Positions 47,915 to 59,200 of a stretch of 64,000 nucleotides of DNA are shown here, piece by piece. The DNA comes from Zantedeschia hybrid cultivar. Lineage: Eukaryota > Streptophyta > Magnoliopsida > Alismatales > Araceae. The notes under the pieces are model-generated. The model was not told where the DNA came from, did no database searches, and saw only the letters and a list, made by a program, of their open reading frames with translations. Each line of letters opens with the position of its first letter. Position 1 is the stretch's first letter. The translations under genes were made by a program, and so were the position numbers. The stretch lies in assembly GCA_030544215.1 (NCBI GenBank), contig JARZZO010000014.1:16092234-16156233 (forward strand), given 5' to 3'.

Positions 47915-47922
47915 TATTTATA
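47915..47922 (-). promoter_or_regulatory. TATA box of the antisense gene
   Basis: Read on the - strand it is TATAAATA in context AGCTCTATAAATACAAGCC, about 270 bp ahead of the antisense ATG at 47647. This closely resembles the LTR TATA context, though the LTR box points the other way. Confidence 0.65.
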
Positions 47923-48510
47923 GAGCTCGTTCGGAGCGCCTCATGCCGAAGCCAACGGCCGAGATCGTCCCGCTCGTCCCCTCGCCCCGCTCAGATGCAC
48001 GCCACGTGCGCTGTCCATCGGCAATAATGACGGACCAGCTCCGGGACTTGCAGCGAAGCAATCAACGGCCGAGGGCGCTCCGACCCTTCGGCTGGCCGCC
48101 CGGATACGCGCCGCGTGTCCCGAGCCGCGCTCTGAAGATGAAAAGGGCGGCAATCCGAGTGAAGCCTCGGGCAGAGGGCCGAGGCGATCCGCGACCAGAG
48201 AGCGGTCAGGATCCTTTTGTGTTTTCGACGGAGCGACCGGATGCGCGACGCGTGTCCCGTGCTTCCTCGCGAGGCGACGCGCCATCCCGTCCATTTAATG
48301 GAGCCTGACACGAGTCAGAGGGCTCGGCCCCTTCGGCTTCTCGGCTCCGAGCCTTCGTCGCCACTCTGAGCGGGGACGAAGCAACTGCGTAGCCCTCGGC
48401 CGACCGAGGGCCCCCTCTTCCCAGTAAAAAGAGAACAGAGCTTCGGGTAAGACACCTGTTACGATGCTCTTTTGACAGCTTCGGGCTATACTCTCGCCAT
48501 CTCAGAACTG
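47923..48510. other. Presumed upstream region of the antisense gene
   Basis: GC-rich stretch between the antisense TATA and the polypurine tract with no credible gene. The word 'gcgacgcgtgtccc' type (cgcgccgcgtgtccc, gcgacgcgtgtccc) occurs twice at about 48105 and 48245, 140 bp apart, inside a diverged duplication. Confidence 0.5.
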
Positions 48511-48530
48511 AGGAAGACAAGAGTGGGGGG
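48511..48530 (+). other. Polypurine tract
   Basis: AGGAAGACAAGAGTGGGGGG, five bases before the 3' LTR. Purine-rich with a G6 end, as expected for plus-strand priming. Confidence 0.85.
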
Positions 48531-48535
48531 CTATG

Positions 48536-49420
48536 TGATGAGGCAGAATCCGATTCGGCCCATTAGAGCGGGCCCAAACCCCGTTCAGCCCAACAGCAGC
48601 AGTATCAGGCCCTCCGGGAGCCTCCAGCCCGTAAGCGGCCCAGCGGCCCTCGGCCCAGTAAGCGGCACCGTCGCTCCCGGCCCAACAGGCTTCAGCCCGT
48701 CAGCGGCCCGCCAGCCTTCGGCCCGGGAATGGCACGGCAGCCCAAGGCCCAGCAGGCTTCGGCCCCTTAGCGGCCCAACCCCCTTCGGCCCGATAGCCGA
48801 GTCCGGCCCACTCCGGTGGCGGATCAGGCACTATGGCGGTTTACCGGTAAGCCCAAACATAGTCCTATATCGGCTACCACCGTTAACCAACCTCTATCCT
48901 CTGCTATAAATACACCGCTATTTATTGCCAAAGGTATGCAACTCTTGGCCTTCGAGACCCTTAAGGACTACGGTCCGAATAGCATTAAAGCTATTTCTTG
49001 TCTTCTGAATCGAATCATCTTCAGGAGCTAACTTGACCGTCGGAGGGGGTTCCTAAGGGCCAGAGCCCGGGACTCCTGCTGACCGGTTTCTTCTTCTTTT
49101 CCTCCTGCAGGAGCTCGGTTCGAATCATCGCCGACCTTCCCGAGTCGGTCTCGGCCGCCGACCTCGGACTCCTCTCCCTGGTCTCGACGCCGTGCGACGG
49201 CTGCCCCGCAACGGGAGACTCGGCCCCGACTTCCCGGAGACGAGTCCGCACCGACCGAAGCGCCCTTCGGCCTTCGGACCCTCGTCTTCGCCTCCGCCTC
49301 CGCCTCCTCGGCCTTCCGGATCTCCGTCGGGCCTCCATAACACCGATCCGAACCGGCTTCGGATCCATTTCTCCGGGTTCCAGCCTCGGAATCCGGTCGT
49401 GATAGATCCAGTCTACATCA
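48536..49420 (+). repeat. 3' LTR
   Basis: 885 bp, starts TGATGAGGCAGAATCC, ends GTCTACATCA. TATA box at 48905-48912. Target duplication ATACG follows directly. Confidence 0.95.
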
Positions 49421-49425
49421 ATACG

Positions 49426-50178
49426 ATAACATGTTTATCAAATATATCATTTCAATGACATATATAAAATATTTTATACCAATCAAATATGCTATTGAAA
49501 TGGTAATTTTGATTTTCTCAATACTTGATGAACAACAAACAAGTATATGGTTTGCTTAACCAATGATCCACTATTCACACTGCATCAGAACCATTGATAT
49601 CCCTGACCGTAGGGACTTAGGTTGGCAACTCTTTGTATGATCACTCTTGAACGGCACCACCCTTCTTATGCTATAAGCTCTTAATAAAGGCTTGAGTTTG
49701 TGTGCCTAACTCCTGCTCCGATGCCTGAGAGCAGCCTTCTGATTACTCCTTTCTCTTAGTCAAGTTATTTCAGTCTCCACAACCTTTCTTTCATTCGACG
49801 GAGGCTTCTATGGAGGATCTTCTTCCAAATCCCTACGGCGTGCTTGGAGGACTCTTTCGACGACCAGTTGTTACCAATTCTCTCTTTAGTTCTTATCTAG
49901 TGAGCTTTGGCTTTGTGCAATGTGTTCTAATGGCTACTTTGGGAGCTTGGCCTTTTACTTTGTGGCAAGGAAGGTGTTTGTTGTTTTGTTCTGTTTGTCA
50001 TAATATAATTAATTTTATGAAAGAAAACTTCACCTTTTCTGTTAAAAAAAATAGCTGCACCCTGCCGCTTGTTATACAAAAAGGCTGCCATCTCGACGCC
50101 CCTTATGCACCCTGCCGCTTGTTATACAAAAACCCTGCAAGTTTTCTGAGTAAAAGTAATACTTACTATAATATTTTT
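49426..50178. other. Flank right of the retrotransposon
   Basis: Host sequence continues from the target site. At about 50053-50140 the segment 'gcaccctgccgcttgttata' occurs twice, 57 bp apart. An ORF at 49810-50196 is not recognised. Confidence 0.45.
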
Positions 50179-50501
50179 GTTGGAGCGGCTATATGATAGT
50201 CTTACATCGGATAATTTCAGTTGTGGCCAGCGCTTATGATCTTGGGCCCTTTCAAACTCAACACCCGAATTTTGTGGTTTGTAAGATGGTATCAGAACAG
50301 GGCCTGACCCAACTTTATCTTCTAATTTGCGCCACCTCATGTTATCTAATTTCCACGGCCCATCTTGGCCGTGAAGAGGAATGTTGGAGCGGCTATATAA
50401 AAGTCTTACATCGAATAATTTCAGTTGTGGCCAACGCTTATGATCTTGGGCCCCTTCAAACTCAACACCCGAGTTTTGTGGTTTGTAAGAATTTTCCAAC
50501 A
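50179..50501 (+). mobile_element. TRIM-like miniature LTR retrotransposon, + strand copy
   Basis: Two direct repeats, 50179-50286 and 50382-50501, both start TGTTGGAGCGGCTATAT; the second ends TTTTCCAACA, giving the TG…CA ends of an LTR. TGGTATCAGAACAGG at 50287-50301 directly follows the first repeat and matches the initiator-Met tRNA primer site at 10 of 12 core positions. A purine stretch GAAGAGGA (50373-50380) precedes the second repeat as a polypurine tract. Total 323 bp with no coding capacity. The first LTR seems to lack its last dozen bases, and no clear target duplication is seen. Confidence 0.78.
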
Positions 50502-50922
50502 TAGTGAATAATGCTTGCTGCATCTGATCTTTTCACAATGATTTTAATTCGGACCATAGTGATCCCATGCCTTGGAGCTCGGAAGCATGATCGAATAACT
50601 GCATGGGTGTTGCAGTGCACATATTATGGCAAGCGTACGTCATCCTAAACAATTCGAAGCTTATTTTGGCCGCCTGAACTCTATTTTAGTCGGTCAGACT
50701 TCGGATGATTTGGCCCATTGACATATATATATGTATGTGTATACATATTTATGTTTATCTTTTCCTTAAACTATTGTGCCTGAAATTTCTGTACGAGGGG
50801 AGTGGACGACATGCTGCAATAGGAGAGAAGACACTTGTAGGAGATGCTGCCTGTTTAGGGGAATGAAGTCTCCCAATTTAGGATTAATTGATGCTAGCTA
50901 TCTATGCAAGCAAATACTATCA

Positions 50923-50958
<36 letters not shown>

Positions 50959-51395
50959 TACCTGATTTTATCAAATTGGATATGTTTTTTTCTTTTTACA
51001 TCTATTTTAAATGAAAATGCACATATAATAATTTAAAATAATTATATATATAATCCTAAACAATCTGCACTCAAATATATATTATCCAAAAGTAAGAAAA
51101 ATCATTTGTTTAACATGACTTTTATTCTTAAAACGCTGATAACACATTGAAATTTTTATTCTTAAGGTTATCTTTCGCCACATGTGAAGTTTCTATTGAA
51201 TCCAGCTTGTATCCATGTTCATTTATTACAAATATAAATACTAATCTTGTAGTCCAATGATTATTCACATTCGACTTCATATTTGCCGAGGTCTGTTTAA
51301 GTTTTGCTTCATCACGTGTAGGTTATTGCGAGATGGAACAAATTAAGTACGAGAGCATTCACCTCGCTGGCCAGTTTAAATGGACATTTGAGCGC
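50502..51395. other. Intergenic with a (TA)n microsatellite
   Basis: A (TA) run of about 13 units lies at 50930-50955. No supported gene. Confidence 0.55.
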
Positions 51396-51665
51396 CACTT
51401 TGATTGGATAATAGGAGAAGAATAAGAGCGAATAAGAAGAGAATAAGTTTAATTTTGTTTTGACAAGCGAAATATCTTATACCGTGCAGAATAACGTATC
51501 CGGAGAATAAGGATAATAAGTTGTCTCACTCTAAATTCAAGAATTGTTTATTTTTCTTATTCTGTCAGCGAATCTTATAAAACTATTAAACCGAAACATC
51601 TCTTATTCTAATATACGTTATTTTTCAGTGGACTCCACGTAATAACTTATTCTGCAAACAAAGTG
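51396..51665 (-). mobile_element. CACTTTG-ended repeat, - strand copy
   Basis: 270 bp from CACTTTGATTGGATAATAGG to CTGCAAACAAAGTG. Its reverse complement aligns along its length with 13118-13402. Ends CACTTTG/CAAAGTG are inverted. Non-coding. Confidence 0.65.
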
Positions 51666-52108
51666 AAACGTTTAACACCTTACCTCATTCCCGTCTTCAT
51701 ATCTATGCATGTGTATGCATCTCTTTGAACGGGGGAGAAACACTTCTACCTATTATATTATGCAAGAAAGATGAAATTAACTGATGTAGTTGTATAAGAG
51801 CATCTTAGATTGATGGAAGCAGGATTGCCATTGGTGCATCATGAGAGAAGACTTTGGTTACAGCTTTACATGACTGGTGTAACTACATGGCCAAATGCAC
51901 CATCATATGAAGAAAGAGTTCACAAAGAGCACTGGAACATGCATAGTTGACTTTGTGCCCGCTTTCAAAATATAAATTCCTTCAAGACGTAACCAAGAGG
52001 ATTAGAAACAATAAAAAGAGAAGAATTATTGATGGGTACAAGTGATGAGGAAAGACACGTAAAAGAAAAAAACAAGGTTGCGCCAACGCATTTTACGTAA
52101 GGCTACAA
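51666..52108. other. Intergenic, nothing recognised
   Basis: AT-rich stretch between two MITEs without repeats or a supported ORF. Confidence 0.5.
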
Positions 52109-52436
52109 AGGGTTGTTTGTTTTAGTGTAAAACTTTGTAAATCAATTTCAAAATCATTGGTTTTAAAATAAGTGAAATTTTCTTATTTTAAAATCATGAA
52201 ATATTTTTTTGCTTATTTGTAAAATAAAACAAGATGAATATTTCAATCTTTTTACTTTGATTTACAGTATACTTTGCTGTAAACTAAAACAAAGAAATTG
52301 GACTATCAAGTAAGCATACAAGATTTAGATAGGATTTTACTTTACATTATTTTATATCATTTTAAACAATTAAAAATACTGTAAAATAAAATAATTATTT
52401 TAAATTACGTTATTTTACATTAAAACACGCAACCCT
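52109..52436 (-). mobile_element. AGGGTTG-ended inverted-repeat element
   Basis: Left end AGGGTTGTTTGTTTTAGTGT and the reverse complement of the right end AGGGTTGCGTGTTTTAATGT match at most positions. 328 bp, non-coding. Diverged opposite-strand relative at 32965-33161. Confidence 0.7.
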
Positions 52437-53171
52437 AAAGTCACCAAACTTGGCACCAAAATATGTCAGTTCACAAAAGTGATTCTAATGACTCGGCACC
52501 GCATAAGCGCATGCGCGAACAATTCTCTAATCACTCCTCGCATGCTTAACATGGCATACATCACCCTATCTCCAATATTTTTATCATCTCCTAGACAAGC
52601 ACCCGTCACATACTATATATATATATATATCAATCTTAGTTCCTTGTCAAATTATCTATGTAAGATGTAAGGTGTGTGTGTGCATGGTGGGAAGGGAAGG
52701 AGAAAGGAAAGCCCCAAGAATTGAGAATACACACGGCTTAAATGGAACTTCCCCAAAAATATCCCAACTCACCTAGCTGTACATTTAGTTGTGCTCAAAG
52801 TTGTGTTAGTTTTCAACAATGATAATGTAAAATGTTTGTGTATTTGTCTGGTCTATACGTCAATGCACTTATATCTGAGCTCTTCTTGAGATTATATCTT
52901 ATCATAAAATCTCATTTCATTAGGAAAACAAACGTACGGTCTAGAATGATTTAACGAGCGAGTGGTGGGGGCCGATTCTACCTCGCCCGTCCGAGTTTTC
53001 ATGAATCGGGTCCCCTACTCCCTTTACAATTTTTTAACGACAAATTCTAAAAACATAGAAAGATAATATTTGGCCAACCAATGGGGAGATTGCAACTTGC
53101 TGGCCTTGCCAAGTCATATGGCCGGGCGTTCATCTGGATGCTTCGACCCCGTCCTTTCTCTGTTCTCTCTC
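52437..53171. other. Upstream region of the aldolase gene
   Basis: Contains a TATATATA tract (52613-52629). 52930-53160 may be promoter. No other gene seen. Confidence 0.45.
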
Positions 53172-53177
53172 TATAAA
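53172..53177 (+). promoter_or_regulatory. TATA box of the aldolase gene
   Basis: TATAAA in context CTCTCTATAAACAATTCC, 203 bp before the ATG. The following 170 bp are C/T-rich, as expected of a plant 5' leader. Confidence 0.65.
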
Positions 53178-53374
53178 CAATTCCCAATCTTTTTTAAATT
53201 CTCTCTGTGGCGCCCCCCCCCTCTCTCTAGATCTCACGGTGCCGGCTCCCGTCGATAAAAGGGGGCAACCCCACCCCCCCAACCCATCAAGTCCTCCTCA
53301 CTATCGTCGCCTCCCCCACTTCTCGTACCCTGCTGCGGTCCTTTGTGTTCTTGTTCTCCCGAGTCGCCGCGAAG

Positions 53375-56262
53375 ATGTCTGCCTACTGCGGCAAGTACGC
53401 TGGTATGCATCTCTCTATCTTGCTGGCTCCTCTGTTTTCTTTTTTTTCAATTTTTTCTTTCTTTAGCGTTTTGGGCGCAACCCAAGCTTTTTAATTTGTT
53501 CTGGGGCAGTTGGGTTTTGCCCATGTCAGTTTCTATCTTCTTCTTTTACTTCATCGTTGTTGATTGATCGGCTTGAGCGGTCCGGTTGTGTTATGATCTC
53601 GTCCTTATGACAGAATAGCTTACCTTCGCGTTGTTGTCTCTTTTGGATGCTTTGGTTTTCATGAATCGCCTTGGATTTGTGAAGCTACCACATTGTGAAA
53701 GTGGATTTCAAGGATGCTCCGGTGTTGTGTGTTATAGGGGAATCATAAAGTTGTAATCTTTTGCTGTAAAATTTTCTCTTTTGTGGTTTTGCCGTAGATG
53801 CAGAATTTCTTCTTGTCCATGTTCATAACAACTCCAGCGAAATCCTGCTAGTAATTGTACTAGCTCCCAGTCGAAGTTTTCTGGTGCGCTGCCCACCAAT
53901 CTGATTCCATTCTTCCTGCTTGGACAAGATCTGGAGACACCGTAGCCACAAATGGGATGAGTATTTTTCCCAAAGATAACGAGGTCTTAGCATTTTCCAT
54001 TGGCTTCCGACTGATTGGTAAAGATTGAGGAAATTGGATATATAGGGACATCAAGGGAAAACCATAAAGGGACGAGCCAAAAAAAAAAGAAAAAAAACGA
54101 AAAGGAGAGAAGTTGAAGAGAAATGTTAGCAATGAAGATATTTGCGTGGATTCTCGACACCAGTGTTACCAAAGTTTATTTGTTGGGAATCCTTTTCCAT
54201 TACCTTAATCCAAGCGCGGATCTAAAACTCCGGGATCCGAATAGGGATCTTCGGATCCTGATCAAATCATCAAGATTCTTGTATGGATTGTATGATCTGA
54301 TCTGATGGTCAAGCACACTAAGGGGTCGTTTGATAAGTCGTTAAATGCTATAAAATATTGTTAACTGCTTAAAGCTACATTTTGCTTATGTTTGAAGCGC
54401 TATAAATTGTTTGATGGTGTTTTCCTTACATTTGGAATGCGGTAGATTGTCATATTTTAAAATCATTTGACCCATATAATGCTCTTTTTAGCTGATTTTA
54501 TTTTTGAACCAAAACCATCAAGACCAAAATCCGGGGTTTTAAAACTAGTTATTTTGAAATTGGAGATTGTTTTTTGGGCAGATCGGTGGTTTCAATATTT
54601 TACTACAGTGGTCTTCACACTTAATTTTTATTTCTTTAAAAAAATTAAATATATCAGATATATTATTATCTCAGGAGTTTCGTCGTCCAAGTCACTAAAA
54701 AGTTAAATATACCAGTGAAAATCTGATCCGATCCCAAATTCGTGATTTTGAAGCACCACATCCAAGTTGTTTTATGTCATTTTTTTCTCTCTTATTCCAT
54801 CCGAATAAACGAGTATTTCTCTGTTAACCATTTCCACTCTAGTATACCTGTACCATCCTCAGACCATTTCAAGCCCATCTTTAGTACTCTTACTCTCAAG
54901 TGGAGCTAATACTCTTAATACACCAGTTGATGCTATTTGTACTTGCATCATACCCATCCATGTTCATGCTTCAGCATAGCATGTCAAAGCATGTCATGTA
55001 TAGTTCCCTTGTTTACACCGTTGGTGTCACACTCAGTCCTTGTTGTTTGGTAGATATCATTTCGTTCAATCCTTGACCCAATAATTGATCCACAATAGTG
55101 CATTTGTCACTTCAATAGTTCTTCATACGTGGTAGAACTTTTTCTTTCTAGATTTCCCTGCTCTTCGTCACATTCTTTCTGTATATTTAACTTTTCATTG
55201 GTTTGTTCTGCAGAGGAGCTTATCAAGAATGCTGCCTACATTGGAACCCCTGGAAAGGGGATCCTAGCTGCTGACGAGTCGACCGGCACAATTGGCAAGC
55301 GCCTGTCCAGCATCAACGTTGAGAACGTCGAGTCGAACCGTCGTGCCCTCCGTGAGCTCCTCTTCACAACCCCAGGTGCCCTCCAATGCCTGAGCGGGGT
55401 CATCCTCTTTGAGGAAACCTTGTACCAGGAGACTGCTGCAGGGAAGCCTTTCGTGGATGTCCTCAAGGAAGGTGGTGTCCTCCCTGGAATCAAGGTTGAC
55501 AAGGGCACTGTTGAACTAGCTGGAACCAATGGTGAGACCACCACCCAAGGCCTTGACGACCTTGGCAAGCGCTGTGCTAAGTACTATGAGGCTGGTGCTC
55601 GCTTTGCCAAATGGCGGGCCGTTCTCAACATTGGTGCAACCGAGCCATCACAGTTGTCCATCAATGAGAACGCCAATGGGCTGGCAAGATATGCCATCAT
55701 CTGCCAGGAGAATGGATTGGTTCCTATTGTGGAGCCTGAGATCCTTGTTGACGGGTCTCATGACATCCAACGCTGCGCCGCAGTGACGGAAAACGTCCTT
55801 GCTGCTGTGTACAAGGCACTGAACGACCACCATGTGCTCTTGGAGGGCACCCTGTTGAAGCCCAACATGGTTACCCCCGGCTCAGATGCTCCCAAGGTGG
55901 CACCAGCGGTGGTGGCCGAGCACACAGTCCGGGCACTGCAGAGGACCGTCCCCGCTGCCGTACCTGCCATTGTCTTCCTCTCTGGTGGACAGAGTGAGGA
56001 GGAGGCCACGCTGAACCTTAACGCGATGAACCAGCTGAAGGGGAAGAAGCCCTGGTCCCTCTCCTTCTCCTTTGGCCGTGCGCTGCAGCAGAGCACTCTC
56101 AAGACATGGGCTGGTAAGGAGGAGAACGTTGAGAAGGCGCAGACCGCCTTCCTGTCCAGGTGCAAAGCGAACTCTGAGGCCACACTGGGGACTTACAAGG
56201 GCGATGCTGCCAATGGAGAAGGTGTCTCAGAGAGCCTCCACGTCAAGGACTACAAGTATTGA
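53375..56262 (+). CDS. FBA: Fructose-bisphosphate aldolase, class I, cytosolic
   Basis: Exon 1 is only 28 bp (53375-53402, MSAYCGKYA plus one base), then a 1811-bp intron (GTATGC…CTGCAG), then exon 2 55214-56262. The product is 358 residues, the normal length of plant cytosolic aldolases, with no transit peptide. It reversibly splits fructose 1,6-bisphosphate into dihydroxyacetone phosphate and glyceraldehyde 3-phosphate in glycolysis and gluconeogenesis. The class I signature LLEGTLLKPNMVTPG holds the Schiff-base Lys at 225. Other active-site parts are ILAADEST (Asp30), FAKWRAV (Lys142), VEPEIL (Glu183, Glu185) and the conserved C-terminal Tyr358 (HVKDYKY). Exon 2 also reads open into the intron upstream to 55129, but that extension lacks the family's N-terminus, which supports the exon 1 choice. 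Confidence 0.97.
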
Positions 56263-59200
56263 GTTTGGTTTTCTACTCATTTGTGTTCGGCGATCCTGCT
56301 CACACTTTTTTAGAGCTAGCCCGGGGGATTGTTTGTCTTGAGTTTCGCCTATTCTGTTCCCTTTCTGTTCTTAATTTTTGAGTTTTGGAGTGGACCCTTA
56401 TTAGTGCAGTTTGTTTAATAAGTTGGAATCTTCCTAGCGTGCGAACAAATAATTATATGTTTACGTTTACTTCACTACGGCACGGTCTTGGCATCTTCTG
56501 CCTTGACTGGTGATGTTTGTTCCTGTTGTTGATTAGTTCTATCTTTTGAATTTGCCTTGGGCCTTGAATTGTCGGTAAATCTTGATAGTTCATGAGTTGA
56601 ATTCTATTTGCCACCATGACTGTGATTGTTGTTGCTTCTTTTCACCATTCTCTGCTTTAAATGAACTCCCTTGGATAGGGTCTTCCTGCGTCTCTCAACA
56701 CTGAGTTGACCCCTATACATTATGGCTTCCTTGTAAAAGGGTACTGTATGTTTTGTACACTTCCACCATGTGATATGTAGGGACACTGTGGGCATCCAAA
56801 GGCTAGAATTTTGATCTAGAAAATCTGCTTCTCTCTGTTGCGAATGTGGAGTTTTATCTTTTGTCGGTCTCTAATCCACGACAAGTTGTCATTATTGATG
56901 CTGGTCTAGGTTTGCTGTCGAGCATTGTTACACGGCAGGCTCTATTAGTGGCTGCTGTTGGAAAGCATTCGTCTTTTGGGAGGTTCTCTTCGCAATGTTT
57001 TGGACTGGCTCTGTTTGGCCTTTTCTTTGTCTGCATTGTTACAGATGCTGCTCCCATTGTAGTGTACTGTGTCATCAGCGAGGGACTGCCACTGCCGGCT
57101 GCTATCGTTTCCCTGCCAAACCTGCGTCCAGGTGGAAAAATATTTAAACACAGGTGTCTGGCATTGCAGAGAAGGCTGCCCTCTCTATAATACTTGGACA
57201 TAGCTTGCTAGATGAACATGTAGGTATACATGAAACTGGGTCGGTTTGTTTGGCTTGTCTTGCTGCTCTTGCTTCTTGGTGTTTTTGAGTTGATAGGTGG
57301 CTCTTGTTATTAAAATCTTGTTGGTTACAATTTTGCTCTTGGCAAGTGGCCGTATATATATTTCTTTTCTTAGGTGGATGGTTACGAGTTTGATAGAATT
57401 AAATGAGTGGCCATATGGTTTTTGATGAATCTGAGGTATGTGATGAGACTGGACATGCGATTAGAACCCAGGGAATGCGATTAGACCTTAAATTATCGAA
57501 TGCTTTTCGACCTTAAATTATGCATTCAATACGGGATTGATCTTATCACATTAGCTTTATTGTATAAGAGGGTAACTTATATTGCATGTACCAGGTTTTT
57601 GGTGCATTATAAACAGTTCTAAAATGATGGTTTTTTTTTTTTTTTTTGTATTTGGAGTGTTGTAAATTATTTTATAATACATTTTTCTATGTTTGATGCA
57701 TTGAAACTTGCCATATTTCAAAATCGGTTGACTTTGATGTTGGTTTAGAGGCGTTGATGTGGTGGTGGGCTAGATATTGAAAATAGGAATATGGCCGTAT
57801 ATGGGTATAAAATTCTAATGATATATATTCGACCCTGGAAATGGGTATAAGATTCTGATAATTATAACATTCTTCATATCTGATTATCTGTTTTTGTGTA
57901 TGTATTGATAATACTTGTGGATCATTATCGGATGGGAGATTATTCCACATCCAATCGTGAGCAATAGGTGAGTAAATAAGAGAAGAGAGGAATCCCATTT
58001 CTTACATACTCGCGAGGGCCTTTGGGTTTCAACGCTTATTCTTCATCCCTCATTTATCAGAACAACTGAAAAACAAAAATCTACAATAACTTGTTGCAAT
58101 TTTGAAGAACGAAGTTGCAGTTTAGAAGGAGAAATGAAGAGGAAAAATAAAAACGTCACTTTTGCTTGTGTTTCATCTCTGTCAAGTCTTATAAGAAATG
58201 AGAGTGGAAACATTATTTTTAGAGTGTCACACACCTGGGGTGCAGCCCCACTACACCACAAAGGGGCAGCCATCCAATCTGGTTAGAAGGGATGGCTGCA
58301 GCAGTAAGTCTTTTTTAAAAATTTTAAAATTTTGAATTTTATTATGATGGGTCTCATCATGTTCGGGATTATTCGTACAATTCTATCTCCAATTGGATGA
58401 GCAAAAAAAATCTAAAAAGAGACTCAATTTTTAATTTTTAAAATTTTACCAATCAAAAATCAAATTGTACAAACTGAGCTTGTCCGCAAGATGAAATCTA
58501 CCATAAAAAAAAAAAAAACCCTACACCCATACGGTGGTTGCTGCACCGCAAGTATAACTCTTTTTTTTTTTTTCCATTCTTAGTTCAAAAGTGCCGCACG
58601 GCACGATTTCATATGTAATTGGCGCAAGAATCATTGGTGGTACATCTAAACTTCACGAGCCTAAAAGTGGAGAAGAGTCTGTTTTAGCAGAAAAAACAAG
58701 GCTAACGAGGACACTCTTCAGTTTCTTAAGAAATGATAAGGATATTAAAAATAATTTCCTACAGCTTTTTATCATATTTAATGTTTTGCCGCTCAAGCGG
58801 AAGCAATGGCCTACACTCAATTTGATGGATCCCCTTACATCTTTTCTTTTAATTTAGGGGTGAATTGAATTTGAAATATGACAACAATTCACAACATTTC
58901 AAACGTACAAAAAATTAATGTAAAATAATTTATAATAATATAATTATAAAAAACATCATTTTACAATTATTTATGTTATTTTACGGTATTTTATGATACT
59001 CCAAATATCTCCTAAGTTGAAACAAGAGATTGCGTCTCATATCATACCAAGTAGGCTGCATTAACAGACTTATCCATAGTAAATGGCTCAACAACCTTGC
59101 TTCCCCACAAGAGGGAGATTCTAGAATGAATGCTTTGTCTCTCCAACCAGTAAAACGAAGATTTATCTTGCAAGTTTATAAAGGTCTATGTCCTTCCTAC

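Larger units (their letters stand above)
37275..49420 (+). mobile_element. Ty3/gypsy LTR retrotransposon, Tat-type lineage
   Basis: A 12,146-bp element bounded by TGATGAGG…CTACATCA LTRs and an exact 5-bp target duplication ATACG (37270-37274 and 49421-49425). Order inside: LTR, primer site, gag, protease, reverse transcriptase, RNase H, second (archaeal-type) RNase H, integrase, tandem array, antisense gene, polypurine tract, LTR. The extra RNase H domain, the long 3' non-pol region with tandem repeats and the antisense reading frame are known traits of plant Tat/Ogre-related elements. The two LTRs differ by one 8-bp indel and about nine substitutions by eye, so insertion was recent. Coding lesions (two frame changes, one TGA, one TAG) mean this copy is probably not autonomous. 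Its GC content contrasts sharply with the AT-rich target. Confidence 0.95.

Noticed and set aside
55129..55213. Aldolase exon 2 as a single-exon gene starting at 55129
   Set aside because: The extension is intron sequence ending in TTCTGCAG; the short upstream exon restores the family N-terminus and the exact usual length.
56846..57201. Overlapping ORFs of about 115 residues on both strands after aldolase
   Set aside because: No recognisable domain, no supporting splice or promoter signals, and frames mirror each other.
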